DNA of 64,000 bases from JAODBQ01 sp047602055. Its GTDB lineage: Bacteria > Actinomycetota > Acidimicrobiia > Acidimicrobiales > Ilumatobacteraceae. The stretch spans positions 4,464,001-4,528,000 of the forward strand of contig JASGIG010000001.1 in the NCBI GenBank assembly GCA_047602055.1, written 5' to 3'. The notes under the pieces are model-generated. The model had not been told where the DNA came from and did no database searches. It saw only the letters and a program-made list of their open reading frames with translations. Shown here piece by piece: positions 35,206-44,627 of the stretch (the first letter of the stretch is position 1; each line of letters opens with the position of its first letter). The position numbers and the translations under genes are program-made.

Positions 35206-35934
35206 TCAGGACGGTGCTTCGTGGTCGAGGGTCTGCGTGCCGAGGTAGCTGCTGGCGAGCACCTCGCGGTCGCTGTCGAGCTGTGCCGCGGTCCCCTGCG
35301 TCACCAGCTCGCCGTGGCTGAGCACGTAGCCACGGTCGCAGATCTGCAGGGCGGCGTGCACATGCTGCTCGACGAGCAGGATGGCGGCGCCGGTGTCGTC
35401 GGCGATCTGACGCACGGCGGGCAGGAGGCGGGCGACGATGAGCGGCGCGAGGCCCATGCTCATCTCGTCGATCATCAGCACCTTCGGGTCGGCGACGAGG
35501 CGGCAGGCGAGGGCGACCATCTGCTGCTCGCCGCCCGACAGCAGGCCGGCCTTGCGGTCGATGATCCGGGTCAGCTCGGGGAAGTGGCCGAGGACCTGGT
35601 CGACGGTGACGCCGCTGCCGCGGTGGCGGAACAGCCGCAGGTTCTCGGCCACGGACAGGCTGAAGAACAGCCCACGGTCCTCGGGGAGCAGCGCCATCCC
35701 GCGGCGGGCGACGGCGTGCGCGGCGGTGCCGGTGACCGGCTGGCCGAGCACCGTCACGGTGCCGGCGATGGCCGGCAGGAACCCACCGATGGTCAGCAGC
35801 GTCGTGGTCTTGCCGGCGCCGTTCGGGCCGAGCAGGGCGACGACCTCGCCCTGCTCGACGTGCAGGTCGAGGCCACGCACGGCCGGCACGCCGTGGTGGC
35901 CGGCGACGAGTCCGGTGACCTCGATCGCACTCAT
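35206..35934 (-). CDS. livF: Branched-chain amino acid-type ABC transporter ATPase LivF
   Basis: 242 residues. Walker A GPNGAGKTT, Q-loop LPEDRGLF, signature LSGGEQQMVALACRL, Walker B VLMIDEMSMGLAP and H-loop VEQH, with the LivF-type MxxGLAP sequence. The ATG overlaps the stop of the fused LivHMG gene (ATGA), giving stoichiometric translation. It energises uptake of branched-chain amino acids, amides or other hydrophobic acids. Confidence 0.93.
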   Translation of the reverse strand: MSAIEVTGLVAGHHGVPAVRGLDLHVEQGEVVALLGPNGAGKTTTLLTIGGFLPAIAGTVTVLGQPVTGTAAHAVARRGMALLPEDRGLFFSLSVAENLRLFRHRGSGVTVDQVLGHFPELTRIIDRKAGLLSGGEQQMVALACRLVADPKVLMIDEMSMGLAPLIVARLLPAVRQIADDTGAAILLVEQHVHAALQICDRGYVLSHGELVTQGTAAQLDSDREVLASSYLGTQTLDHEAPS

Positions 35935-38714
35935 GCCGTCACCTCCTGGCCGAGGTAGGCGGTGATGACCGCCGGGTCGGTGCGGATCTCGGCGGGGGTG
36001 CCGGCGGCGATGATCCGCCCGAAGTCGAGGACGTAGATGTAGTCGCAGACGTCGAGCACCAGGCCCATGTCGTGGTCGACGAGGAACACGGAGATGTCGT
36101 GCTCGACGATGTCGAACAGGCGGTCGCCGAGCACCCGGCTCTCGCCGCTGTCGAGGCCGGCCGCGGGCTCGTCGAGGAGCACGAGCTTCGGTCGCGCCGC
36201 GAGGGCGCGGGCCACGCCGACGAGCTTCTGCTGGCCGAGCGACAGGCTGGCCGGCGACGCGTCGGCGGCGTGGCTCAGGCCCATCAGCGACAGCGCCCAC
36301 TCGACCTGGTCGAGGTCGGCGGCGCGGTTCGGGGCGACGAGGTCGAGGGCCACCGACGACGCCGACGCCGTGTCGCTGGCGACCCGCAGGTTCTCGATCA
36401 CGCTGAGGTCGGCGAACAGCTCGACGGACTGCCACGTGCGCACCAGGCCGGCCCTGGTCCGCTGATGGGGAGCGAGCCCGCCGAGCGGGTGGCCGTCGAA
36501 GGTCAGCTGACCGCTCGACGGCACGAAGCCGGTGATCGCGTCGATGAACGTCGTCTTGCCGGCGCCGTTCGGGCCGATCAGCCCGACGATCTGACCCCTG
36601 CGCACCTGCAGGGACACCCCGTCGTTGGCCTTGACGCCACCGAAGTGCACGCTGATGCCCTCGGCGTCGAGGACCACCGGGCGCTCCTCGACGATCCGCC
36701 GCGGCCGCCGCGGTGCCGGCTCGGTCGTCATGTCGGCGCCCGGTGCGGACGCGGGAGCTTCGGCCCCGCCGCGACGGCGCCGGCGGGTGAGCGCGGCGAT
36801 GTTCTGCCGGGTGGCGCCGGCGATGCCCTCCGGGTTCATGACCGCGGTGAGGATCAGCCCGACGCCGGCGATGACGTTGTACGTGTTGCCGAGCTCGAAG
36901 AGCCGGTTCATGACGACGTAGCCGAGCCCGAGCGGGGCGAGCAGCCCGGCGACCAGCGCGCCGGAGATCGAGGTGATCCCGCCGAGGTAGGCGAAGGCCA
37001 GCAGCGACATGCCGACGAGCGCGGTGAAGCTCTCGGCGGAGAGCTGACCGCGGCTGTAGCCGATCAGCGACCCGCCGACGCCGGCGAGGAACGAGGCGAT
37101 CCCGAACGCCAGCAGCTTGGTGGCCGCGACGCTGATGCCCGCCGACGCCGCGGCGCGCTCGTTGGAGCGCACCGCCAGGAAGCGCCGGCCGGTCGCGCTG
37201 CGGGTCAGGTTGGCCACCAGCAGGGCCGACGCCGCGAGGACGAGGAGGACGACGAGCCCGAACTGCCAGCGGGCGACGTCGCGGCCCTGGCGGATGCCGA
37301 GGTTCATGCCGAACAGGATCGGGTTGGTGATCCGGTTGCCGTTGGCCGCGGTGAAGTGCGGGTTGCGGAACACGAACTTCTCGAGGGCGACGCCGCCGGC
37401 CAGCGTGACGACGGCGAGCTGCGCGCCGCGGATGCGCAGGGCCGGGATGCCGATGAGCACGCCGAACGCCGCGGCGACCAGGCTCGACACGAGGATCGAG
37501 ATCGGGAACGGCACCGAGAGCCCGACGGTGACCTTCGACAGCGTGAAGCCGGCGGCGCCGGCGAGGGCGGCCTGGGCGAGCGAGATCTGCCCGACGAGGC
37601 CGGTGAGCACCACCAGCGACAGCGTGACGATGCTGAGGATCATGCTGGTGATCACGCCGAACCGGTAGCTGCCACCGGTGACCAGGATCAGCGCCGCGCC
37701 GGCGATCACGAGGGCGACGATCACGGCCGGCCGGTTCTGCGGGCGGACCACCGGCGGGAGGCGGTCGGCCTGCGCCGAGCCGCGCGTCGGCAGGCGGTCG
37801 CCGAGCAGGAACAGCGCGAGCACGATCACGAGGAACGGCACGGCATCGGACAGCCCGGTGACGGCCCAGCGCGGCCACCACGCCTTGCTGGTCTGGAACG
37901 TCACCACGGACTGGAACGAGCCGAGCACGAGCGCCGCGGCGACGGTGACCCCGATCGACTGGAAGCGGCCGATCAGCGTCGCCGCCAGGGCCGGCACGAT
38001 CGCCAGCACGTAGGTCACCGGGTTGAGCGGGGTGGTCGGGGCGACGAGGATGCCGATCGCGCCGACGACCACGCTGGACAGCACCCACGTCGCCCCGGCC
38101 AGTGCGGACGGGGCGAAGCGGGCGGTCTGCGCGGCCCGCTCGTTCTCGGCCGCGGCGCGGGTGGCCAGGCCGAACCGGGTGAAGCGGAAGTAGGCGATCA
38201 GCGCGACGGCGACCAGCATGACGACGAGCGTCAGCCACAGCCGGTCACGGGGGAAGCTGGCCTTGCCGATGAACACGTTCTGGTTCGGCAGGATCGCGCC
38301 GATGGCTCGCGAGCTGCTGCCGAACTGCAGGGCGACGACGGCCTGCAGGAACAGCAGCACGCCGGTGGAGGCGACGACCTTGGCGAGCACCGGTGCGTTG
38401 CGCAGGGGGCGGAACACCAGCAGGTGGCACAGGATCCCGACGAGCGCGCACGACAGCACGCCGAGCCCGAACGCGACGACGAACGGCAGGTCGTCGGCGA
38501 GATGGACGCGGTGCGGCAGGCCGATCACCGGGAAGAACAGGTCGCCGGAGCTGCGCAGCTCGGCGAACACGTAGGCCCCCCACATCGCGATCGCCCCGGT
38601 GGCGAAGTTGATCACCCCGGTGCCGCGGAACGTGACGATGACGCCCATCGCGATGGCCGCGTACAGGCAGCCGAACCCCAGGCCGATGAGCGTGAAGACG
38701 AGATATTGATCCAT
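35931..38714 (-). CDS. Fused LivH-LivM permease/LivG ATPase polypeptide
   Basis: 927 residues, three transporter parts in one chain. Residues 1-300 are LivH (LIGLGFGCLYAAIAMGVIVTFRGTGVINFATGAIAM). About 320-640 is LivM (IVTLSLVVLTGLVGQISLAQAALAGAAGF, RFLAVRSNERAAASAGI). A charged linker then leads to LivG at 690-927 (Walker A GPNGAGKTT, LSLGQQKLVGVARAL, Walker B LVLLDEPAAGLD, VDHDM). No internal start with a Shine-Dalgarno is evident at the domain borders and the frame is continuous, so the fusion appears real. LivF and the binding protein are separate genes on either side. A single chain carrying both permeases implies a 1:1 pair. Confidence 0.9.
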   Translation of the reverse strand: MDQYLVFTLIGLGFGCLYAAIAMGVIVTFRGTGVINFATGAIAMWGAYVFAELRSSGDLFFPVIGLPHRVHLADDLPFVVAFGLGVLSCALVGILCHLLVFRPLRNAPVLAKVVASTGVLLFLQAVVALQFGSSSRAIGAILPNQNVFIGKASFPRDRLWLTLVVMLVAVALIAYFRFTRFGLATRAAAENERAAQTARFAPSALAGATWVLSSVVVGAIGILVAPTTPLNPVTYVLAIVPALAATLIGRFQSIGVTVAAALVLGSFQSVVTFQTSKAWWPRWAVTGLSDAVPFLVIVLALFLLGDRLPTRGSAQADRLPPVVRPQNRPAVIVALVIAGAALILVTGGSYRFGVITSMILSIVTLSLVVLTGLVGQISLAQAALAGAAGFTLSKVTVGLSVPFPISILVSSLVAAAFGVLIGIPALRIRGAQLAVVTLAGGVALEKFVFRNPHFTAANGNRITNPILFGMNLGIRQGRDVARWQFGLVVLLVLAASALLVANLTRSATGRRFLAVRSNERAAASAGISVAATKLLAFGIASFLAGVGGSLIGYSRGQLSAESFTALVGMSLLAFAYLGGITSISGALVAGLLAPLGLGYVVMNRLFELGNTYNVIAGVGLILTAVMNPEGIAGATRQNIAALTRRRRRGGAEAPASAPGADMTTEPAPRRPRRIVEERPVVLDAEGISVHFGGVKANDGVSLQVRRGQIVGLIGPNGAGKTTFIDAITGFVPSSGQLTFDGHPLGGLAPHQRTRAGLVRTWQSVELFADLSVIENLRVASDTASASSVALDLVAPNRAADLDQVEWALSLMGLSHAADASPASLSLGQQKLVGVARALAARPKLVLLDEPAAGLDSGESRVLGDRLFDIVEHDISVFLVDHDMGLVLDVCDYIYVLDFGRIIAAGTPAEIRTDPAVITAYLGQEVTA

Positions 38715-38752
38715 GGTCCCCCAGAGATCCCGTGGAATCGATGTGCGAGCGG

Positions 38753-40075
38753 CTACTGCTTCTGCAGGAAGGCGTAGGCATCGAACGGTGCCATCACCAG
38801 GTTGCGGGTCAGCGTGCCGTCGTCGGCCTTGCCGACCTGCCAGATCGACGCCGTCGCGCTGCAGTGCGACTTCTGGGCCGGCCAGGGGTGGGCACCGCAG
38901 TTGATGTCCGGGCCGAGCCAGCCGGGAACGTCGACGTCACGGCTCAGGGCAGCCTCCACCGACTGGGCGGTGACGTCGCCGGAGATCGACGAGAGGATCT
39001 CGCTCAGCTCCATGACGCCGCTGAACGCCATCGTCGCCGCGCCCTCGGCGGTGTCGCCGTGACCATCGGCCTTCATCAGCTCGACGTACTCGTTCAGGTG
39101 GTCGGCGACGTTCGTCGGGGCGTCCTTGGCCATGCTCGGCAGCAGCGTGTTGTGCAGCGTGTACACGCCGACCGACTTGTCGCCGAACTCCTTGATGAAC
39201 GAGCTGCAGGTGCCGGCGATGACCGGGCCGCTGAAGTTCGCCGACAGCGCGGCGCCGACCAGACCCGTGCAGCCGGCCTCGGAGAACTGGCCGTAGAGCA
39301 CCTGCGCTCCGCCGGCCTGCGCCGTGGCCACGGCCGCGTTCCAGTCCGGCGCCGATGCGTCGACGCCGACGGCCTGCAGGGTGATGCCCATCTTCTCGGC
39401 GATCGGCTTGGTGTTGTCGACGAAGTCGGTGGCCGCCTGGCTCTCCTCGTAGAGCAGGCCGACCTTGGTCAGCCCGAGCTCCTGCATGAGCGCGAACGCC
39501 GCCACCGGCCAGGCCTGCCCGGCCATGTGCAGCAGGTGCGAACCGTCGGCGTTGGCCTGCGCGCCGCCCCATGCATCGGTGGTGACGTAGGGGATCTTGG
39601 CCTCCTGGTACACCGGCAGCGCGGCGTCGGAGGTCAGGTCGATCGCGGTGTACGACAGCACCACGCCGGCCTCGATGAGCTTGTTGGCGCAGTCGATCGA
39701 CGACTCGGGCGTGAGGTTGGTGCTGCACGACACCGCTTCGAGCTTGGCGCCGTTGATCCCGCCGGTGTCGTTGATGTGCTTGATCGCCAGCTCGCCGCCG
39801 ACGCGCATCTCCGGGAAGGAGAACGCGCCGGCGTCCTCGTTGACGAAGCCGATCTTGATCGTCTGGCCGGCGCGATCGTTCGACGGGGCGCCGGTGGTCG
39901 CCGGCGTCGCCGAGCCTCCCGTCGTCGTGGCGGGCGTGCTCGCCGCGGGCTGCGTCGTGGACGCGCCCGATGCCGCCGTGGTGGACGAGCTCTTGCTGTC
40001 GCTGCCACAACCGGCGACGACGATCCCGGCAACGGCGCACAGCATCGCCACGCGCCTGGTTGAAGTTCGGACCAT
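38753..40075 (-). CDS. ABC transporter substrate-binding lipoprotein (LivK type)
   Basis: 440 residues from ATG 40075 with CGGGGGAAC upstream. Signal peptide with lipobox VVAGC, a Ser/Thr/Ala-rich linker (about residues 25-70), then the type I periplasmic-binding fold (IKIGFVNEDAGAFSFPEMRVGGELAIKHINDTGGINGAKLE) typical of Leu/Ile/Val, amide or urea-binding proteins. Gene order binding protein, LivHMG, LivF suggests one operon. The ligand is unknown; several Cys residues (SCSTN, IDCAN, GTCSS, NCGAH, SHCSA) may form disulfides. Confidence 0.92.
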   Translation of the reverse strand: MVRTSTRRVAMLCAVAGIVVAGCGSDSKSSSTTAASGASTTQPAASTPATTTGGSATPATTGAPSNDRAGQTIKIGFVNEDAGAFSFPEMRVGGELAIKHINDTGGINGAKLEAVSCSTNLTPESSIDCANKLIEAGVVLSYTAIDLTSDAALPVYQEAKIPYVTTDAWGGAQANADGSHLLHMAGQAWPVAAFALMQELGLTKVGLLYEESQAATDFVDNTKPIAEKMGITLQAVGVDASAPDWNAAVATAQAGGAQVLYGQFSEAGCTGLVGAALSANFSGPVIAGTCSSFIKEFGDKSVGVYTLHNTLLPSMAKDAPTNVADHLNEYVELMKADGHGDTAEGAATMAFSGVMELSEILSSISGDVTAQSVEAALSRDVDVPGWLGPDINCGAHPWPAQKSHCSATASIWQVGKADDGTLTRNLVMAPFDAYAFLQKQ

Positions 40076-40110
40076 ACTGGTTCCCCCGTTGGTGTCGGAT
40101 GACCGGTGGT

Positions 40111-40326
40111 TCACCGGTCATGTTCGGTGTGCGTTGACGCCGAGCCGGCCTGTCGATCGCCGTTCGCGGAGACGATCAGTGACGCTTCGAGCAGCGCCAG
40201 CAGCTCCGCCCAGCCGACGAACTCCCGCCGCGGCGAGCCCTGCACGCTGAGCGACCCGCGGACGTGGCTCACGTCGGCCGTGGTCGAGTCGGGGATCAGT
40301 TCGAGGTCGAGGGCGATCGTGGTCAT
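40111..40326 (-). CDS. Small conserved-looking protein, unknown function
   Basis: 71 residues from ATG 40326. The region RGSLSVQGSPRREFVGWAELLALLEASL resembles small actinobacterial proteins of form G-x-L-x-V-x-G-x-x-R-x-F-x-G-W-x-E-L. The last 15 residues are polar and probably disordered. It ends 35 bases before the binding-protein start and is divergent from the AAA-LuxR regulator. No function can be assigned. Confidence 0.55.
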   Translation of the reverse strand: MTTIALDLELIPDSTTADVSHVRGSLSVQGSPRREFVGWAELLALLEASLIVSANGDRQAGSASTHTEHDR

Positions 40327-40475
40327 GCGCTCTTCGGATGGGTCGTCGGTCGGCCGAGACGTCGTCGGCGATCTCGCAGTGTCCGCCGTCACGCCTCCGC
40401 TGGGGAGTGGGGAGTCCCCTACTGTGACCCCACGACATTGCCGGTACGGTGGCCGCCGTCGGGAGTGGGGGTGCC

Positions 40476-43305
40476 GTGCAGCAGGTCAGCAGGAGCCGCA
40501 GAGCAACGTTGGTCGGCCGCGAGACCGAGCTCGCCGCCCTGCTCGCGCACTACAAGCGGGCCGAATCCGGCCACGGCTCGGTGGTGGTGATCCGCGGCGA
40601 GGGCGGGATCGGCAAGTCCCGGCTGGCGGCCGAGCTGCTTCGGCGCGTCGAGCCGATGGGCGCGAGGACGATGATCGGCCACGCCACGCAGCTCGACCGC
40701 GACCTGCCGTATGCGCTGGCCCGCGAGCTGGTGGCCAGCCTCCCCACCGACCTCCCGCCGGGGCTGGCCGAGCAGGTGACCGACCTCATCGCGCTGCTCG
40801 ACTTCAACACCGCCGACGTCGAGCCGTTGCCGTCCCACCTGCCGCGCGACGTGCTCAGCTCGATGATGTCGGTGATCGCCACGCTCGCGGCGCGCGAGCC
40901 GCTGGTCATGCTGTGGGAGGACGTGCACATCGCCGACGCCGATTCGGTGTCGCTGCTCACCCGCCTGGCCCGGCTCGTCGCCGGGCACCGGGTGCTGCTG
41001 ATCGGCTCGACGCGGCCGCAGGCCACGGCCGAGACCGCCGACCTCGTACGTCTGGTCGAGCAGTTCGACTTGGAGGATCGCGGCGGGATCCTCGACATCG
41101 CCGGGCTCGACCGCTCCGAGACCCGCGCCCTGCTCGCCGACCTGCTCGGCGTGCCACCCGAGCAGGCCGCCGTCGACCTCGTCTACTCGACCAGCCATGG
41201 CAACCCGTTCTTCGCCATCGAGACGACGCGATCGCTGGTCGACTCCTCGAGCATCGCCGTCGACGACGAGCGCGGCCGGCTGGTCGACACGCCGACCGTG
41301 CTGCGCAGGAACACGGCCGTCGTCCATCGCTTCTTCCGGATCGGCAGCACCGAGACGTCGATCGCCAAGGTGCTGTCGGCGTTCGGGCGCGTGTCGCTGC
41401 GCGACCTGCCCCTGGTCGCAGCGATCGCCGGTGTCGCCGAGGAGCGCGCCGTCGAGTGCTTCGACCGCCTCGTCGCCGAGGATCTGCTCACCGTCAACGG
41501 CTCTCGCTACGAGTTCGCCCACGACATCCTGCGCGACGCCCTGTACGACGACATCGGCCCGGCCGAGCGTGGCCGGATCCACCGGATCATCGCCGAGCAC
41601 ATCGAACGGCGCGGCGAAGTCGGGCAGGCCGTCGACATCACCGAGCTGGCCACCCACCTCGCCGCCGCCGACGACCTCGCCGACCGGCGCGCCGCGGCGG
41701 TGTTCGCCCAGGCCGGTCACGCCACGGCCTCGACGGCCCCGCTGGTGTCGGCACGGTGGTTCTCCCGGTGCGCCGCGCTGCTCCCCGAGGAGTCGGTCGA
41801 GCGCAGCGAGGTCCTCGCCCATCAAACCGCCTCGGTGTTCCGCGCCCCGCGTCCCGGCGAGGCCGGCCGGCTGGGTCGTGAGGCGTTGCGCCGACTGCCG
41901 GCCGGGCCCCTGCGAACCCGGACGGTCGCCGACACCGCCAACGGGCTCTACATCGCCGGCGATCTGCGCGGCGCCGTGGCGGTGATCGACGACGAGGAGC
42001 GGCGTGACGGCGGGCTCAGCGCCCCGCTCGCCGCCCAGCGGGCGAACCTGATGGCTCAGCTCGGCGTCGACATCGGCGCCGATCGCGACCATGCGCGCTC
42101 GACGCCTGACGCCAACGCCGCCGAGCTGGCGATCACGATGACCCACGACCTGCACCGTGCCGGACTGCGGTCGGACGCTGCGACCGTCGCCAAGTTGTTC
42201 GACGAACTGAGCGCCATCGCCGAGGTGGCGCCGCGCCAAACCCAGTTGGCCATCCATGGATCCGTCGCCGTCGAGGCGATGTTCCTCGGCTTCCTCCACC
42301 GCGGCGCCAGCGCCCTGACGCTCGCCGAGCGGCTGCGCACCCGTGAGCAGCGCCTCAGCATCGGCGGCCAGCTGGAGGTGGCGGCGATCGGTCTCGCCTT
42401 TCACCAGGGCCGCTGGGACGACGCGCTCGCCCAGCTCCCCGACGTGCTGTGGAACCTCGCCCACACCGAGTTTCACGTGATGGCCGGCTGGATGCAGCAC
42501 GTCCGCTGCCAGATCCACATCGAGCGCGGGGAACTGCGCCAGGCCACCGAGCTCGCCGCCGAGCTGCAGTGGTGCGGCGAGAGCGTTCGCCAGCTCACCG
42601 AGACCACGGTCGCCCGCGTCGCCATGGAGCACGGCGACATCGCCGCCGCCAAGCAGGTGTTGGAGGCAGCCGCGGCGAGGATCACCGGCAGCGGGTTGAA
42701 CGGGCGGGACGTGGTCCTCGACGTGCTGATCGACGCCTGCCTCGCCGGCGGCGATCGCGCCGGCGCGCTCGGCCATCTCGAGGCCCTCGACGACGAGGTG
42801 CTCGTCACCGGCTGGCCGCTGCCGCGCCAACGGTCCCTGCTGGCACGCGCTCGCGTCCTGGACGACGTGGAGGCCGCCCGCGCCGGCGCCGAGCATGCCC
42901 GGGCGATGGGCATGGGGTTCCACGAGGCCAAGGCGCTCCTGCTCGTCGGCACACTCGACGAGCAGGCGACGGAGGCGCTGGTGGTCGCCCACCAGATGTT
43001 CGACGAGGCTCGGCGCGCTGCCGTGGCGCCAGCGCGCCGCTGCCCAGCTGCGCGCCCGCAAGGTGCCGGCGCCCCGACCCACCGCCGATGCCAGCTCGAC
43101 GCTCAGCGGCACCGAGCGCACGCTCGTGCGCCTCGTGTGCGACGGGCTGACCAACCGTGAGATCGCCCGGACGATGAGCTACAGCGTCAAGACCGTCGAG
43201 GTCTACCTGACGCGCCTGTACGCGAAGACGAACTGCCGGTCACGCAACGAGCTGGCGCGAGCCGTCGATCGCGGCCACCTCACCGCGCTCCTCCCCCGCT
43301 CCTGA
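40476..43305 (+). CDS. Large AAA-ATPase LuxR-family regulator (MalT/LAL type), frameshifted
   Basis: About 943 residues when a surplus G at 43007-43008 is removed. The N-terminal AAA domain (VGRETELAALLAHYK, Walker A GEGGIGKSR, Walker B-like LVMLWEDVH) is followed by a long helical TPR-like region. The first frame reaches VVAHQMFDEA; one frame over, LGALPWRQRAAAQLRARKV continues into the LuxR helix-turn-helix (LSGTERTLVRLVCDGLTNREIARTMSYSVKTVEVYLTRLYAKTNC). The DNA-binding domain is lost unless the frame is restored. GTG 40476 has GGGAG upstream; a GTG at 40449 is possible. It is divergent from the Liv-type cluster and might control it. Confidence 0.85.
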
Positions 43306-43564
43306 CGAGCGCGACGCCCTCGACCTGCGACGACGTCGAAGCCGCATGTTCGGCGTGTCGGTCGTGGCCCTTGCCGTCGGGACTGGACCAGCGCGTGGCG
43401 TGGCGGGATTCGGAGCTTCGATCGCTCAGGATCCGACGACGGGCGGCTCGTCGTTGCGACCGCCCGACCCCGGCGCTTGCACGCCGGCACGGTTGACGAG
43501 CCGACGGGGCCATCTGCCACGACGCCCGGAACGTTCGCTCGCCTGGCAAGGGCCCAGTCGATGG

Positions 43565-43648
43565 TGCCCAGGGCGGGACTCGAACCCGCACGTACTTGCG
43601 TACAAAGGATTTTAAGTCCTCGGTGTCTGCCAGTTCCACCACCTGGGC
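43565..43648 (-). tRNA. tRNA-Leu(UAA)
   Basis: An 84-base cloverleaf on the minus strand. Acceptor GCCCAGG pairs with CCTGGGC plus discriminator A. The D arm is TGGTGGAACTGGCAGAC; the anticodon stem AGGA/TCCT holds loop CTTAAAA with anticodon TAA; a long variable arm contains the pair GTACG/CGTAC as expected for class II Leu; and the T arm has GTTCGAGTC. The 3' CCA is not encoded. Confidence 0.95.
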
Positions 43649-43662
43649 GTACTCATCGCAGG

Positions 43663-44288
43663 CTACGCGCCCGAGCCCTTGTCGGACTCGATCGCGTCGA
43701 CCTTCACCGGGCCGCGGGCCTCCCCAGGGCTGGCGAGTTGCTGCCTCACGCCTTGGGCGAACTCGGGCACACCCGCCCGTTCCAGCATCACAAGTTGCTC
43801 GTCGACTGTTCTCGGCGGGTTGCGTTTCTCGTTGGCGATCCGAACGACGGTCGCCGTCACCTCGATGGGCCACTCGCCGAGAAGTTCACAAAGGTAGGCA
43901 TCAGCCCCGAGCACCGTCACACCTCGCCCCGCCAACTCGCGACCGGGAAGCCGTCACGATCATGCGTGAGCAGCGTGCATGGTTGGCGGGCGACGACCGC
44001 GGCCATGTGCTCGTAGTCGTCGGGGTCTTCTCCCGACATCTCACTGATCAGATGCTCGTATTCGTGCCGCTCGATTCTGTCCTCGGCGAAGAACTCGCGA
44101 ACTACCGCAGCGAGGTTGCTTGCCAATTCGGGAGTCCGCCGGTGCTCTCTGACGATGACCTCCACCCACTCATCGAGCAAGGCATCAGTCCACAGCACTT
44201 TGTGCACCCGATCCTCGCTCAAGGCGAGCAACACGTCCATCACCGAGAAGGGGAACAGGACGTTCGTGTCGGCGAAGACCGAGCGCAC
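43663..44288 (-). CDS. PIN-domain toxin, frameshifted
   Basis: About 208 residues if one base missing near 43943-43947 is restored. From ATG 44288, FADTNVLFPFSVMDVLLAL gives the first PIN acidic residue, EW and EMSGEDPDDYEHMAAVVA the later ones, and LLTHDRDGFP the final motif. The frame then ends RGEV at 43917. One frame over, LAGRGVTVLGADAYLCELL continues to 43663. PIN toxins are RNases neutralised by a partner antitoxin, here encoded 11 bases upstream. Because that antitoxin gene is split by an IS element, this frameshift may be a real inactivation and not an assembly error. Confidence 0.78.
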
Positions 44289-44627
44289 AGCGAGGCTCGT
44301 CAGTACGGAAGTCCGGCTGCCTCGATGATCTCACCGATCGCCCGGCGGCCCGCCCGCCGTCGCTCGCGCTTCGCCTGGAACTCCAACACGTCCGCGAGCA
44401 AGACCCGCCGATGGCGGCTACGAGGCAGCCGCGTCGAGGGAATCTCTCCGTCATCGAGCAGTCGCACCACGAACGGGCGAGACAAGCCAAGCAGCTCGCC
44501 GACCTCGCTCGGCGTGAGCGAGACATCGGTCGCGAGCACGGTGACCGAGTGCCCGTCGGCCAGCTCGTCGGCCGAGGCACCCAGCACCTTCACCAACGCG
44601 CCAGGCAGCGGCACCGACGATCCATCG

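Noticed and set aside
36072..38777. 901-residue plus-strand frame
   Set aside because: It is antisense to the LivHMG fusion, rich in Arg/Ala/Gly/Gln with no domains: a shadow of codon bias.
43565..43648. tRNA-Leu as an integrase attachment site
   Set aside because: No integrase gene or repeat of the tRNA 3' end was found, and the mobile DNA lies on the 5' side.
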